Both the position numbers and the translations under genes were made by a program. This document shows, in pieces, positions 25,510-36,775 of a stretch of DNA of 64,000 nucleotides. This DNA comes from Desmodus rotundus (taxonomy: Eukaryota > Chordata > Mammalia > Chiroptera > Phyllostomidae), in the NCBI RefSeq assembly GCF_022682495.2, contig NC_071394.1:30104470-30168469 (forward strand), read 5' to 3'. Within the stretch, counting starts at the first letter, position 1. Each line of letters starts with the position of its first letter. The notes below the pieces were generated by a model. That model was not told the DNA's origin, did not search any database, and saw only the letters and a program-made list of their open reading frames with translations.

Positions 25510-25880
25510 GTTATGAACTGCAAGTGTGTGCTCCCCCTAAATCCATATGTTGCAGTCCTAATTCCATTGTGATGGTATTTGGAGATGGGGACTTTGGGAG
25601 GTATTTAGGTCATGAAGGTGGAGTCCCTGTAATGAGATTAGTTCCTCTATAAGAAAAGACATGAGAGAGTTTGCTTTCTCCCCGCCCCCCAGCCATGTGG
25701 GGACACAGCAAGAAGGCATCCATCTGCAAACCAAGAAGTGGGCTTTCACCAGGAACTTAATTGGCTGGCACTTTAACCTTGGACTTCTCAGCCTCCAGAG
25801 TTGATAGAGATAAACATTCATTGTCTAAGCCACCAAGTCTATGGTATTTTTGTTATAGCAGCTTGAACTAACTAAGACAC
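25510..25880 (+). mobile_element. MaLR solitary LTR (MST/MLT1-type)
   Basis: Starts 'tgttatgaactgcaagtgtg' and ends '...gaactaactaagaca', the TG...CA termini of a mammalian-apparent LTR retrotransposon. Internal hallmarks in order: 'ccatatgttgcagtcctaat', 'tgatggtatttggagatggg', 'attaggtcatgaaggtggag'-like block, 'ccatgtggggacacagcaag', 'ttggacttctcagcctccag' and 'ccaccaagtctatggtattt'. Not flanked by internal sequence, so read as a solo LTR. Confidence 0.85.
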
Positions 25881-27820
25881 TGTACCACCTCATCTTGGTC
25901 TGCCTGTCTCCATTTCCTTGGCCAGTTAAATACTAACTTCCACAAATTGGTAGTCTGCCTAGTCCTTATTTCTTATCTCACTTTTTTTTGGCCAGGTACT
26001 GCCTCACCCACTAGCCTAGGCAACTGGGGGTACTGAGCTCTGACTGAGGCACAGCTGACCCAAAAAGTGATGCGAAAGCAAGGTGGCAGCATGTGACCCA
26101 TGTCATGCCGCTAGCAGTGTCACCGCCATTTTTTAACGGCAGATTCTATGAGGAAGTGGATAGACAGATGCTCCACTGAAGAATAAGAGCAGTAGCAAAG
26201 TATAGACTCCAACAACGAGACAACTGCCGACAGCATTCCACCACAAGGCTCAAGGTGCCCATTAACAAATCCACTATCCAAGAGCTCTTCCAAGGAATCC
26301 CATAGTCTAAGCAGTTCAGTGCTAAGTCCTGTCTGAAAGCTCCCTCTGCTAGAGCACAGGACAGGAATGAAATGGAATTCCTGGAAAATGAGAGCAACAC
26401 CACCTTTGTCTCAGACAATCAGCAGTGTCAGATACCACAAGAAAGAGGAGGGGAATTTCAGTACAGAGGTTAGGAAGAAGGCCTGAGGAAGGATGCCTCT
26501 CCTTCTACCTCAGTTTTCTAAGCTCATCCAGCTTTCTATATAGCCCTGTTTCTGCCCGCCCCCACAACCTTAGCATTTTCTGTCCCTGTCTTCATTTGTT
26601 TTACTGGGAGGGTTGGGGGCATGGGGTACTTGTCTCTTTCTTCTCTTGGGAAAACGAATTTTTGCTTTTGAAGGGGCATATGTATTCCTTTCTAACGTCC
26701 TCCTTATCCCCCATTAAAATCCAGTAAAATATTTCTATCTGGATCATTTTCCCACCCAAGATTTTACTACCAAGTGCTCACAGTTCAGATGGCCACTGGT
26801 CTGAGCCCAGATTATGTCCAAGAGAAAAAAAGGACCAAGATGATGAACTCTCAGGTAGAATTGCTGGGTCAATCCTGACATTCTTGTTCATTTACCATCT
26901 CTAGATGTTTCCCGGGTTTTCATATATTCCTTCCCTTTCTCCTCCACCTTGCTCCAGGGTTAGATATTGGTAGCATCATTCCCATTGTTGAGTTCTCCTC
27001 CGAGCTCTGCTCTCAGCTCTCATTTTCCTCTGGAGGAGATGGTCCCACTCTGTTGAGGCAGTTCTCCTGCTTTACCTCTTAGCCAGGCAGGAAAGTGAAG
27101 ACAGTGAACTGACTTGATCTCCCTAAGCTTCTAGGGATGGCCTTCCTCCTCCTCTCCCTTTGCTCATTACAGCCCTAAAATAGAGAAAGGAATGCATTGT
27201 CTGCTACAAAGAGAGTAAGATTTTCCCCAGGGTGGCTCAGAGGACACCCCACCACCCCATCACTCCATTGTCAATTTCTCTTGTTCTTCCATTGCTGGGG
27301 CTTTTTCTGTGCCTCTGTTTTCCTGTTCTACCAATTAGATTCTGTTTTGTGTGCAGTTTGCTGCTTTTTGAAAAGGTGATGCTGTTCTATGAGTCAAAAC
27401 AGAAGAGAAAATGGGAAAAGGAACTGAGCTCAAGTACTCAGACCCACCTCTTCTGCTTTCACTCAATAAGCTTTCACGAAGCTCCTACTATGTGCCAGCT
27501 CTGTATCAGGGAGGGACATACATACCACATGACCTGCAGCAGCTGGTCTTGCTTCCTCTTTGGTGGGAGTTGAGCCAGATGGGAGCTAAGGAATGGCAGG
27601 TCACCATTTGCAGGACAGGGAGGAAAGTGGGATGGAGAGACTAAGACTGGCTGGCTAAGACTACAAGGATATAAAGTGTGTTGGGATAATTTTCTGTGAT
27701 CTCACAACTTTTCAAAGCCACTCTGGTAGTATTGAAATTCCCAGGTTAAGGAAAACTTTTTGTCCAGTAGCGCATAGCCACTGATACGGACCTTAATGAA
27801 GTTTTTGCTTCTTACGCTAA
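25881..27820. other. Non-coding, nothing recognised
   Basis: No gene or clear repeat apart from a short block near 27.47-27.53 kb ('ctcctactatgtgccagctc') that resembles an antisense L2 or MIR end. Apparent open frames lack any domain. Confidence 0.5.
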
Positions 27821-27823
27821 AGC

Positions 27824-28090
27824 AGAGGTTCTGAACCAGGAGAGAAGTTTACCCTCCCTCTCCTACCCCCTTTTAGGGACATTTAGTAATGTCTGAAGGC
27901 ACTTTTGATTGTCATAACTGGGGTGGGGAAGTAGAGAAGGGTTGAAAGGTGGAAGGGAGATTGTCACTGGCATCTAGGAAGTAGAAATCAGAGATGTGGC
28001 TAAACATCCTTCAATATACAGCCTCCTGCAGCCAAGAATGATCAGGTCCAAAATGTCAGCAGTGCTGAACTCAGAAAGCATGTTCTGCAG
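27824..28090 (+). repeat. MER20-type hAT-Charlie MITE
   Basis: Shows the MER20 order: 'gcagaggttctgaaccagga', 'ggacatttagtaatgtctga', 'attgtcataactggggtggg', 'tcactggcatctaggaagta', 'gctaaacatccttcaatata' and 'ccaaaatgtcagcagtgctg'. MER20 copies elsewhere in placental mammals have been linked to endometrial gene regulation; nothing here shows such a role. Confidence 0.8.
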
Positions 28091-28124
28091 GAGGAGGCCC
28101 CCAGCCCTTCTTCACTAACTGTAC

Positions 28125-28350
28125 AGTGACAGTGGTAACTAACATTTGTCCCTCACTTGTCATGGGTCAGCCACCGTTCTCAGGCTTTTACATGTGATAT
28201 CTTGTTCATTTCTCATGACAGATAACAAGCTAGGTTCTAATATCATCACCATTTTTTTAGATTAGAAGAGTAAATCCTGGAGAGATTAGATGATTTGCTG
28301 CGAGTTCCAAGGTTAGAAAGATGGGCCAGGATCTGAATCTCGAGATCACA
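28125..28350 (-). repeat. MIR SINE relic (antisense)
   Basis: Reverse-complement MIR: 'taactaacatttgtccctca', 'catgggtcagccaccgttct', 'tttacatgtgatatcttgtt' and 'agagattagatgatttgctg'. Confidence 0.8.
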
Positions 28351-29424
28351 AAGCAATACATTTACACTTAAAAACTGGTTCTAACCCTCCTCTGAAACAA
28401 AGCTTGTGAAAGTCCATTGTTCTCATTTGGGGAGTGTAATTTCTGCCACCTCCCCCTTGGGTCAACATAGAAACCTAGAGGAAAGGGTAAGGGAGAAGGG
28501 ACAAGCCAACAATTTGTCCTTGTAGTGAAAATAAGCGAGGATTCTTGTTTCTAAATGGCTGCACTGGGGTGGGTGGGTACTGTGAACATGAGTGAGGAGG
28601 CGCGCTTGACCCGGCAGGACCCACGTTAATGCCAGGACACACTGCCGGGCATGCCACTCCTGTTAAACCACACACACCCTGCCCCGCTGATACCCCTGCA
28701 GTGGCAAGTCAGTGACAGCATCAGCCAGACCCGGAACCCTTTGAAATACCGTGTTAGAAACTTGGCAAGGCTTGACAATGGAAACCAAAAGCAGATTCTA
28801 AATTACCATTATCATTAATCGGGGTTGACATTTAACAACCCTTTCCTAAATACTGTTCAATCATAGTCCCTTTTCATTCCTTTCTCCCAGATTCCCACAG
28901 GCCTCCTTAGAGTGAAGGGTACCTGAGCCCTGCCCCGGTGTGTGGTCCTCAGCGGAACAATGGAGGCAAAGTGATCCCTGACAGAGTGGGCTGGGACCTT
29001 CGACATAAAGCAGATATGGGGACACAGCCCGGGCCCTGCAATCTGAGAGAGGGCCATAGGGAGCAGCCCAGAAAGGAAAGTGGGCTGGGAGAGAGGCCAG
29101 GCATTAAGGGGCAGGGAAAGGGGAGGAGAGCCAGTAGTCCCAGGGAAGGAAAAGGAGCAGGGAGAGCACAGTTTGTGTTTGCTCGCATGGAGAGTTGTCC
29201 TTTAATGGACTCCAAAGGAGGCAGACATGCTCTCCTGGCAGCCTGGGAATTCAGCTGTACAGGAGAAAAGACTGTTTTAAAGCCTTTAATTCAGGAAACC
29301 TATTTGTAAACTATTGTTTTAGAGCATTATTCTTTTAAATAACTATTAGTTATGCTTTGAACTTCACACACTTTCACAATGCATGTGGGTCTTAGGAACG
29401 GCAGATAGCTGGGCCACGTCTGTG

Positions 29425-29640
29425 ATCTGTCCATTCACTCGTTCATTTATGTGACAAATCTTTGCTGAGATCCCACTAAGTTCCAGGTACCGTCCTGATA
29501 CAGCTGTGGATGAAATGCACGTGGCCTTGCTCTCGTGGAGCTTCCACGCGAGAGGGGGAGACGACAACACAACAGCGAGCTTAGTAAGTGAATGTCTTCT
29601 GTGCATCAAATGATACAATCAACAGAATGAAGAGGGAAAC
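29425..29640 (-). mobile_element. L2 LINE 3' part (antisense), left piece of a split element
   Basis: Reverse-complement L2 3' end: 'cattcactcgttcatttatg', 'gagatcccactaagttccag' and 'tggccttgctctcgtggagc'. The expected L2 continuation resumes about 1 kb further on at 30.64 kb, beyond an inserted L1. Confidence 0.75.
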
Positions 29641-30625
29641 CTATGGAATAGAACAAAACTTAAAAAATCACGTATCTGTTAAGAGATTAATATCCGGAGT
29701 ATGTTAAGGAAAAACCTCTTACAACTTAGTAACAACAACAAAATAAATAACCAGGTTAAAAAATGGGCAAAGAATTTGAATTGGCATTTCTCCCAAGAAG
29801 ACATACAAATGGCCAAAAAGCACATGAAAAGATGTTCAACATCACTAACCATTAGAAAAATGCAAATCAAAACCACAATGAGATACCACCTCACTCCCAT
29901 TAAGATAGCTACTATAAAAAAACCCCAACAGAAAATAATGAGTGTTAGTGAGAAATTGAAACAATATATACTGTTGGTGGGAATATAAAACAGTCTAGCC
30001 ACCATATAATGCAGTATGACAGCTTTTCAAAAGAATAAAAATAGAGTTACCATGTGATACAGCAATTTCATTTCTGAGTGTATCATATTACCCTTCCCCC
30101 CAAAAAAAATTGAAAGCAGGGCCTCAAAGAGATATTTATACACCCATGTTCATAATAGTATTATTCATAACAGACAGAATGTGGAAGTAACCAAGTGTTT
30201 GCCAATGGATGAATAAATATACAAAATGTGGTCTCTACACACAATGAAATATTATTCAGCCTTAAAAAAGGAGAGGAATTCTGGCATATGCTACCACATG
30301 GATGAAGCTTGAAGACATTATGCTAAATGACAGACAGTGACAGAAAGTCAACTATTATATAAGCCCACTTATGTGACATACTTAGGGTAGTCAAACTCAT
30401 AGAAACAGAAAACAAAGGTAGCATCCGAGGGCTGAGGAGAGGGAGGAATGAGGAATTGTTGTGTTTAAGGGGTGTGGAGTTTGAGGTTTTGCAAGTTGAA
30501 AGAATTCTGAAGATTGATTGAACAGCAGTGTGAATGCAATTAACATTGCTAAATGTACCTTTAAAAATGGGGAAGATGTTAAGGTTTATGTGTATTTTAC
30601 CACAATTAAAAATAAAAAAATAAGT
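29640..30625 (+). mobile_element. L1 LINE 3' fragment inserted into L2
   Basis: 5'-truncated L1: the C-terminal ORF2 region with decayed but readable words ('agacatacaaatggccaaaa', 'cacaatgagataccacctca', 'ctgttggtgggaatataaaa', 'caatgaaatattattcagcc'), then a 3' UTR ending in 'taccacaattaaaaataaaa'. Frames are broken by stops and indels, so it is old and inactive. It separates two pieces of one antisense L2. Confidence 0.85.
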
Positions 30626-30639
30626 CAACGATTGCAGTT

Positions 30640-31740
30640 CTGTTAGAAAGTAATTATGGTGTGGAGAGAAAATAAAGCAATGTGACAGGGAGTGGGTGTG
30701 CGGGATGGATTTGGGGTTTCAAGTTAAAAAATGAGGTCTTGGTGGCAAGCCTCATTGAGAGAGCGATATTTGAGTGAAGACCTGTAAATGGCGAGGGAGT
30801 GAGCCATATGGCTATGAGGGAAGAGCATTCTAGGCAGAGGGTGTAGCCAGGTCAAAGGCCTTTGGTGGCTTGGCATGTCTGAGGGACAAGGGCCCAGGGA
30901 GTTCAGAGCCAAGTGAATAAGAGGACCAGGAGTAACAGATTGTACTGGGCCTTGGAAACCATTGTAAGGATCTGGCTTTTACCCTGAATAAGAGGGAAGC
31001 CACTGGAGGACTTTGAAGGGCTGTGTTAATGGGATCACTCATCTGCTGTGCTGAGAAAACACTGTAGGAGGCACAAAAGGAGGTGGGAGAACAAATGAAA
31101 GAATCGTGGTGGCTTGGACCCAGGTGGAAACAGAGGAATTGTTAAGTGGCTAGATTTGAGATGAAATTTGAAGGTAAAGTCAGTTTCTTGATGAATTGGA
31201 AATGGCGTGTGAAAGAAAAAACAAATCAAGGGTGACCCCGAGATTTTTGTCCCGAGCAACTGGAAGAATTACTGTTAACTGAAGTGGAGAGAGCATCAGG
31301 TAGAGCAGGTTTTGGGGGGAGGTGCAAGTGTTTGATTGAGGCATATTGAGTCAGAGATGATAATCACATATTCAGCAGGGACATCTGAGTTCAGGGGAGA
31401 GGTCCCAGCTGGAGAAGTCGGTTGGGGAATCATCTGTATATACATGTCACAGATAGAAAGCCATGGGTCTGGAGGAAGTCATCCTCAGAGCGAGTGTAGC
31501 TAAAAGAGGGAGGAGGCCCTAAAATGCACCCAGGGTGAACTAATGTTAATGGGTGCAAAGAAAAAGAGAGACCAGAGCAGGAGGCTGAGAAAGAGCCTGC
31601 AGTTACTGAAGAGAATCTCTAAAATGGAGCACCGGAGTGTGCGTTTGGATATAAGGAAACAATGAGTCCCGGAAGGGGGAAGTGCCATATTTATCACATA
31701 GCTAGTGGATGACAAGATGAGAGTAAGTCCTCCTTATAGA
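30640..31740 (-). mobile_element. L2 LINE reverse-transcriptase relic (antisense), right piece
   Basis: About 1.1 kb of antisense L2. Typical words include 'gagcgatatttgagtgaaga', 'gagggaagagcattctaggc', 'ttttaccctgaataagaggg', 'gagatttttgtcccgagcaa' and 'tcaggggagaggtcccagct'. The minus strand still shows short stretches of the CR1/L2 reverse-transcriptase C-terminal part (for example FRVKARSLQW), with stops between. Continues the piece at 29.43-29.64 kb. Confidence 0.8.
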
Positions 31741-32480
31741 AACTTGCCTATTCAGGAGTTGGAAAGAGATCATTTTAATAGGGGTGGGACCAAACCTTCA
31801 GTAGCATAGGAAAGCTCTTTCTTTGAAGCTCATCTAGACCAGCATATGATTAGACAATACATTGCAAAAGCTATGCAACTGACAAGACAATAAGCAAAGC
31901 CAAAGGAAAGAAGAATTACCTGTGGGTCCTGGTGACTTCGTGGGCTAACGCAGTTAATAAGCTAGCAGCACTAGTACAGTTGTACATTTAACTTTCAAAT
32001 CTGCTTCTTCAGAGACTTTCTCTGCTTGACCCCATTAAATGCTTCTCATTCTCAAACTCTTTTAAATGAGCAGACCCATCAGAATACCTGGAAGTGTTTT
32101 GGGTACTGGTGTTGAATCAATTCTTGAAGTCCACCAGGTAGAATAAACATTTTTTTTTTGCAATCAGATGTTATCTGTTAGGTGAAGCCTTAAGAGATGT
32201 AAATTGTATATTTTGAGATAGTCACAGTGCAATACATAACCTAGAAGTGCTTAAAGAGTTTTTTTACATTATTATTTCAATGTCATTCTTAAGGTACTGC
32301 ACGTTACGCCTTGGCTTAATTTATCTTCGAAAAGATTTTAAAAATTGACATTGTGAATATTTTCAATAACATCTTGATTTTATTTTTTCCACAGTATATG
32401 CACCTATTTGGTGTCCTTTCCACCTAATAGCTGTTTTATGTCTCACAGCTTATAGTCTCAGACTTTCAAAAAAACTTAGA
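31740..32480. other. Non-coding, repeat-poor
   Basis: No gene or repeat recognised. AT-rich unique-looking sequence from about 31.98 to 32.45 kb. Confidence 0.5.
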
Positions 32481-32840
32481 AGAGGGAAGAAATTAAAATG
32501 ACAAATCTTCCATAAGACCATTCTCTAGAATCAATAGCCTCTACTAACATTTTAGCATGTTTACTTCTAGTGGGTTTTCCCCCATGCTTAATTCTTTTTT
32601 TCTTATTAATGGTGACATTAGTATCATATTTTATGTTATGTATACTTCCCAACCATCTGGACTATTCTGGGCTCACTGATTCTGCAGAAACATGTGACTG
32701 AGCAGAGAGACGAGAAAATAATCTCTCCCTGGCTTCGAGGTGTGAAAATCCAATGCACTTAGCATGTAGAAGTCATAGATCAGAGTTCTGAGAACAGGGT
32801 TGGAGAAGTGGAGGAACTTCCCCTTCCCCCCACTTCCCCA

Positions 32841-32847
<7 letters not shown>

Positions 32848-32871
<24 letters not shown>

Positions 32872-32874
32872 CAC
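32848..32874. repeat. (CA)n microsatellite
   Basis: 'cat' and 'aca' lead-in followed by about twelve CA units, inside the unidentified block at 32.66-33.34 kb. Confidence 0.9.
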
Positions 32875-33979
32875 CCTGGGAAAAGAGAAAGGAAGTACCA
32901 GAAGTTCAGAGGATTCCAGAGGGAAGGGCTCTAGGCCTGTTATCCAGGTTTATTCTTAGGAAAATGGCAATGACTAAAGGCTGATTGTTGGATCTGAAAG
33001 CAGAGCTTGTTCCCGTTTTCCAGGTGGGACCTGGGGAGGTGCTAAAATTACAGAGGAGAAATGGCTGTGAGTGTGTCCAGGCAACAAAGCCTAAACCAGA
33101 GTGCCCTTACGGAGTGTGCTGTACCTCACCAGGGTTTGGAAGCAGCAGGGTGACTTGAGACTGAAATTGGACTTGGGCTGGAAATGAGGCCCCGGCCAGA
33201 CTGGGGCACGGACTTTCCCATGGGTGCCCAAGCACCTGGTTGATATTGGGAGTAGCTGGGGGAAAGAAAGAAACTCTGAGGAACAGATCTCAAAAGAGAA
33301 ATTGAATTGTCATAGAAAAAATATTTTTTCAGTCAGGTTTGTGGACTGAAATCCATACCTGTTGGCCACGTTATATTTTTATTTTATATTCTGATCCCAT
33401 TATGTTCAAGATTTCTGTCTAAACATCATTTTTTATACTAGCTTAATATGTCTCTGAGTGGAAGTCATAATTTTCCTTAAGACTTTTTCTTCTTTAAAAC
33501 TTTTAAATCCAATCCCTATTATTAAACATTTTGGTTATTTCCAATATTTTGTTATTATAATTAATACTGTGTATATCATTAGGCACATGAATCTGGAATG
33601 AGTGGTTTAAAATAAATTCCAGAAGTGGAGTTACTGGTCAAAAGGTACAAACAATTTTAATTCCCATAAAACATATTGCCAAATTGCTTCCCAAAAGCTT
33701 TGCAGAAATGTATACTTTCATGAGTCATCTATCTATAAGAGTTCATTGTTTGAATTTAGATTGGCATCAAAGGACTGTACTGTTTTATAGGTGAAGAAGA
33801 GATTTCACTGGTTTATAAATAGTATGTATGTATTATCTCTTTCTCTGTTATAAAAGAAAATATGTTCATGGTAGAAAGTTTGGAAAATATTGAAAAGTAT
33901 AAAAGAACTAAAAACCACCTATGATGCCATTACTTGAAGACAGCCACTGTTCGAAGGCTGCTATGGATCTTCTAGAGCA

Positions 33980-34172
33980 CAGGTGGCAAACACAAGGCCC
34001 TCCACCTTGTTTTATCTGCCCGGCACTTTGTTTCTACCTGGTGGCAGTGCCGAGCTCTCGCTTAACTGTTAAGGAGTAGTTACATTTATACAGTCCTCAA
34101 ATGACATTCGGCCCTTTGAAGGCAACTGTGAGGCTGATGTGGCCCCCAGTGAAAACGAGTTTGATACCCCTG
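33980..34172. mobile_element. hAT-like non-autonomous DNA transposon (MITE)
   Basis: About 193 bp with imperfect inverted ends: starts 'caggtggcaaacacaaggcc' and ends 'gaaaacgagtttgatacccctg'-like, i.e. CAGG(gg)TGkCAAAC against GTTTGATACCCCTG. The body ('ggcagtgccgagctctcgct', 'gacattcggccctttgaagg') has no ORF. An 8-bp duplication, expected for hAT, is not readable. It interrupts the old L1M. Confidence 0.6.
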
Positions 34173-34280
34173 TATAGTCTTTCTTTCTATGGTTAAGCAT
34201 GTCTACTCACACACAGTCACATGAACATATGGTTTGCTTCTTACAAAATTGGAATCATTGTATATATCATTATGTAAATT

Positions 34281-34774
34281 AAAAAAAATTTTATTGTGTT
34301 CAAGTACAGTTGTCTCCATCCCCCCCCCCCACCACCACTCAGCCCTGGCCCCTGACTCCCACCTCCCACCCTCAATCCTATTCCCCTTTGGTTTGTCCAG
34401 GGATCCTTTATACATGTTCCTTCATGACCCTTCTACTTCTTTCCCCCGTTCTCCTCCTCCCTCCTCCCCTCTGGTTACTGTCAGTTTGTTCTTTATTTCA
34501 ATATCTCTGGTTATATTTTGCTTGCTTGTTTGTTTTGTTGAATAGGTTCCACTTATAGGTGAGATCATATGGTATTTGTCTTTCACCACCTGGCTTATTT
34601 CATTTAGCATAATGCTCTCCATCCATGCTGTTGTGAAGGGTAGGAGCTCCTTCTTTCTCCCTGCTGTGTAGTAGTCCATTGTGTAAATGTACCGCAGTTT
34701 TTTGATCCACTCATTTACTGATGGGCACTTAGGTTGCTTCCAGCAGTTGGCTATTGTAAATAACGCTGCTATGA
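34281..34774 (-). mobile_element. L1 LINE 3' end (antisense), bat-type, 5'-truncated
   Basis: The + strand starts with the reversed A-tail ('aaaaattttattgtgttcaa'), then a C-rich 3' UTR (reverse of the G-rich tract), then the reverse complement of the ORF2 C-terminus. On the minus strand this reads as a weakly broken form of the sequence seen at 40.0-40.2 kb (for example TAWMESIMLNEISQ). It is the same L1 family as the 39.6 kb insertion, nested in an old L1M. Confidence 0.85.
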
Positions 34775-34999
34775 CTTAACAATGCCATGGACATTTTCCA
34801 ATATCATAAAACTATCTTTCTAAAATGTCCATTTACATGGTTATTGTCCTTAACTAACAAACCCCTCAATAATAGCTTGCTGTTCACATGATGGGATGGG
34901 AATATACATGTACACACGAGCACACACATCTGTTTCACATAGACTGTGGCATGTGATTCTGGCCCTCAAAGATGCATGATAATTTACACTGTAGTTTAG

Positions 35000-36540
35000 T
35001 GGGATGTGCACTGACAATGAATTGGAAAATAAGGGCATTGGGTTTTGGTTCCACTGTTTTGCAGTCCTGGAACTCTGGGCAGACTACCTGAGCATCACTC
35101 CCTTCATCCTACCTGTGTGTTAAGCGTTTATCGACAATGTGAATAGGAAATGAGTAGGAAAATGTCATGTCTGCCATCTTTTACCCATACATTATATTCT
35201 CCACTAAACTTTATATTTAAAGTCACACACAACCCGGTGAACTGGCCAAGGCCTGAAGCCCAAAAGCATCATTTCTGATCTGGCATCTGAGGGCTTTCTC
35301 CCTATCTAGCAATTGTAACAAGATAGCTTGTGAGATGTAGGACTACTAATATCTGGCAACCACTAGATTTTAAATACCAACCTTGGGTGGTTTTTTTTTC
35401 TCTTAGAACTGGACTAGAATACAGCACTTTTTAACAATCTTATCAGGTTATCTTCTGCTTAGTGACAAGCTGACTGTCTATTGGCTTTCTTCAATTGGCT
35501 GTACCCACAGGCAATTGCTAAATACTCAGTTCTTGGAAGTAATTGCCTCTTCCTCTCACTTTTATAAGGGACTGGCCAGCTTAAAAACCTGTCCCATTAA
35601 GTGGAGCGGCTTCTAATAGGCCACTTTACATTCAGCAAAGTAATTACAACGCAGTGGGGCCAGGATTTGCCTTGCCATGTGGGGGTGCTTTCAGTGGGGA
35701 GGCTTGTGCAGTACAATGTGGGCTGTCTGACCCAACTTGACACAACTTGCAGGCTGCACTTACTCTCCTTGTTCAAAGAGATTCTCTCTTTTAAGGCACT
35801 GGCTACCGAAAAATATGTGAGTGACCTGAGGGGAGAGACCCAGGGCTCCATCCTCATTCAGACACATCTCAGGTTTAACCCATCGTGTTTCTCGGCAGTA
35901 TTTTAGCAGCAAGATGTTGGTTTTACTACAGGCATGTAATGATTAGGATTTATTATTATGCTACCTACTAAATACTTGATTCCTGTGGATGTTTAACAGC
36001 AACATTGACTGATTATTTAGCAAATACTTTTTGAACTTATTTAGAATATATTATTTTATTTCCCAATTTCTCTATATATGTGTCTAAAAGACTCTCTGAA
36101 GCCAATTCCCTCAGTACCCTTGAGAAAATCAACATAGCCTGCTTCCCTTTAGTTTCCTGAATGCAGAAGCCAATGCTTGGGCCTGTACAATTTCCTGAAA
36201 TCTTTAGAGAACAGGGGCCTTTGGGAAAATTCAGAGAAGGAGGGGTAAGGATAGAGGAGGAGGGAATGATAAGTTAGTTTGCTCTCTGAGGCCTGAGAAG
36301 TATCCTCCAAAGAAACGTCTTCTCTCCTTGGCTGTTGAAATATGTTGGATCATGAGGGGAATTGTGGCTTCCTTACCTGTTCAGCAGAATTTTACCGAGG
36401 ACATATCCCTGCTCTTGCCATCTGTGTGTATGCACGCATACATATACATACTTGTACACACACAAATGTGCATGTGCACACACACCAGGATTCAAGGACT
36501 TTGGAGGGCAGACACGGGAAGACTCTTCAACGAACAACTG
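35000..36540. other. Repeat-free block, candidate regulatory DNA
   Basis: 1.5 kb with no recognised transposon. The core at about 35.2-36.0 kb has balanced composition, several TAAT homeobox-type words ('gtaattacaacg', 'atgtaatgattagg', 'ggcaattgctaaat') and frames open on both strands without coding character. It is a reasonable candidate for a distal GDF6 enhancer. Conservation is not demonstrated. Confidence 0.35.
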
Positions 36541-36544
36541 GAAC

Positions 36545-36775
36545 TAGCATTTATTGGATGGACTGGGCACAGTTTGTATCATCTCATTTTAGAGTCACCC
36601 GAAACTCTCCCCTGAGGTGGTTGTCGGTGCCCCCTTTCACAGATGAGAAAACTAGGGCTCAGAGAGATTGCATCACCTATTTGCACTCATGCGGCTCTTC
36701 TGTGACAGTCAGCGACCAAGCCCAGGTCTGGCTGACTCCAAAGTCCGATTCACATCAGAGCAGCAGAGGCTGTGG
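36545..36775 (-). repeat. MIR SINE relic (antisense)
   Basis: Reverse-complement MIR: 'tagcatttattggatggact', 'ctgaggtggttgtcggtgcc', 'ttcacagatgagaaaactag', 'gctcagagagattgcatcac' and 'caagcccaggtctggctgac'. Confidence 0.85.

Larger units (their letters stand above)
32480..35000 (-). mobile_element. Old L1M-type LINE 3' UTR (antisense) broken by later insertions
   Basis: Fragments of one old antisense L1 3' UTR can be followed across the interval: 'ttagcatgtttacttctagt' (32.56 kb), 'gtggagttactggtcaaaag' and 'acatattgccaaattgcttc' (33.63-33.69 kb), 'ggtagaaagtttggaaaata' (33.87 kb), and 'cttaacaatgccatggacat' (34.78 kb). At least two younger elements (33980-34172 and 34281-34774) sit inside it, and an unidentified block at about 32.66-33.34 kb may be a third. 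Confidence 0.6.

Noticed and set aside
35597..35906. Overlapping 86- and 101-codon frames on opposite strands as coding exons
   Set aside because: Neither has a domain or flanking splice sites in consistent phase. The region is better read as possible regulatory DNA.
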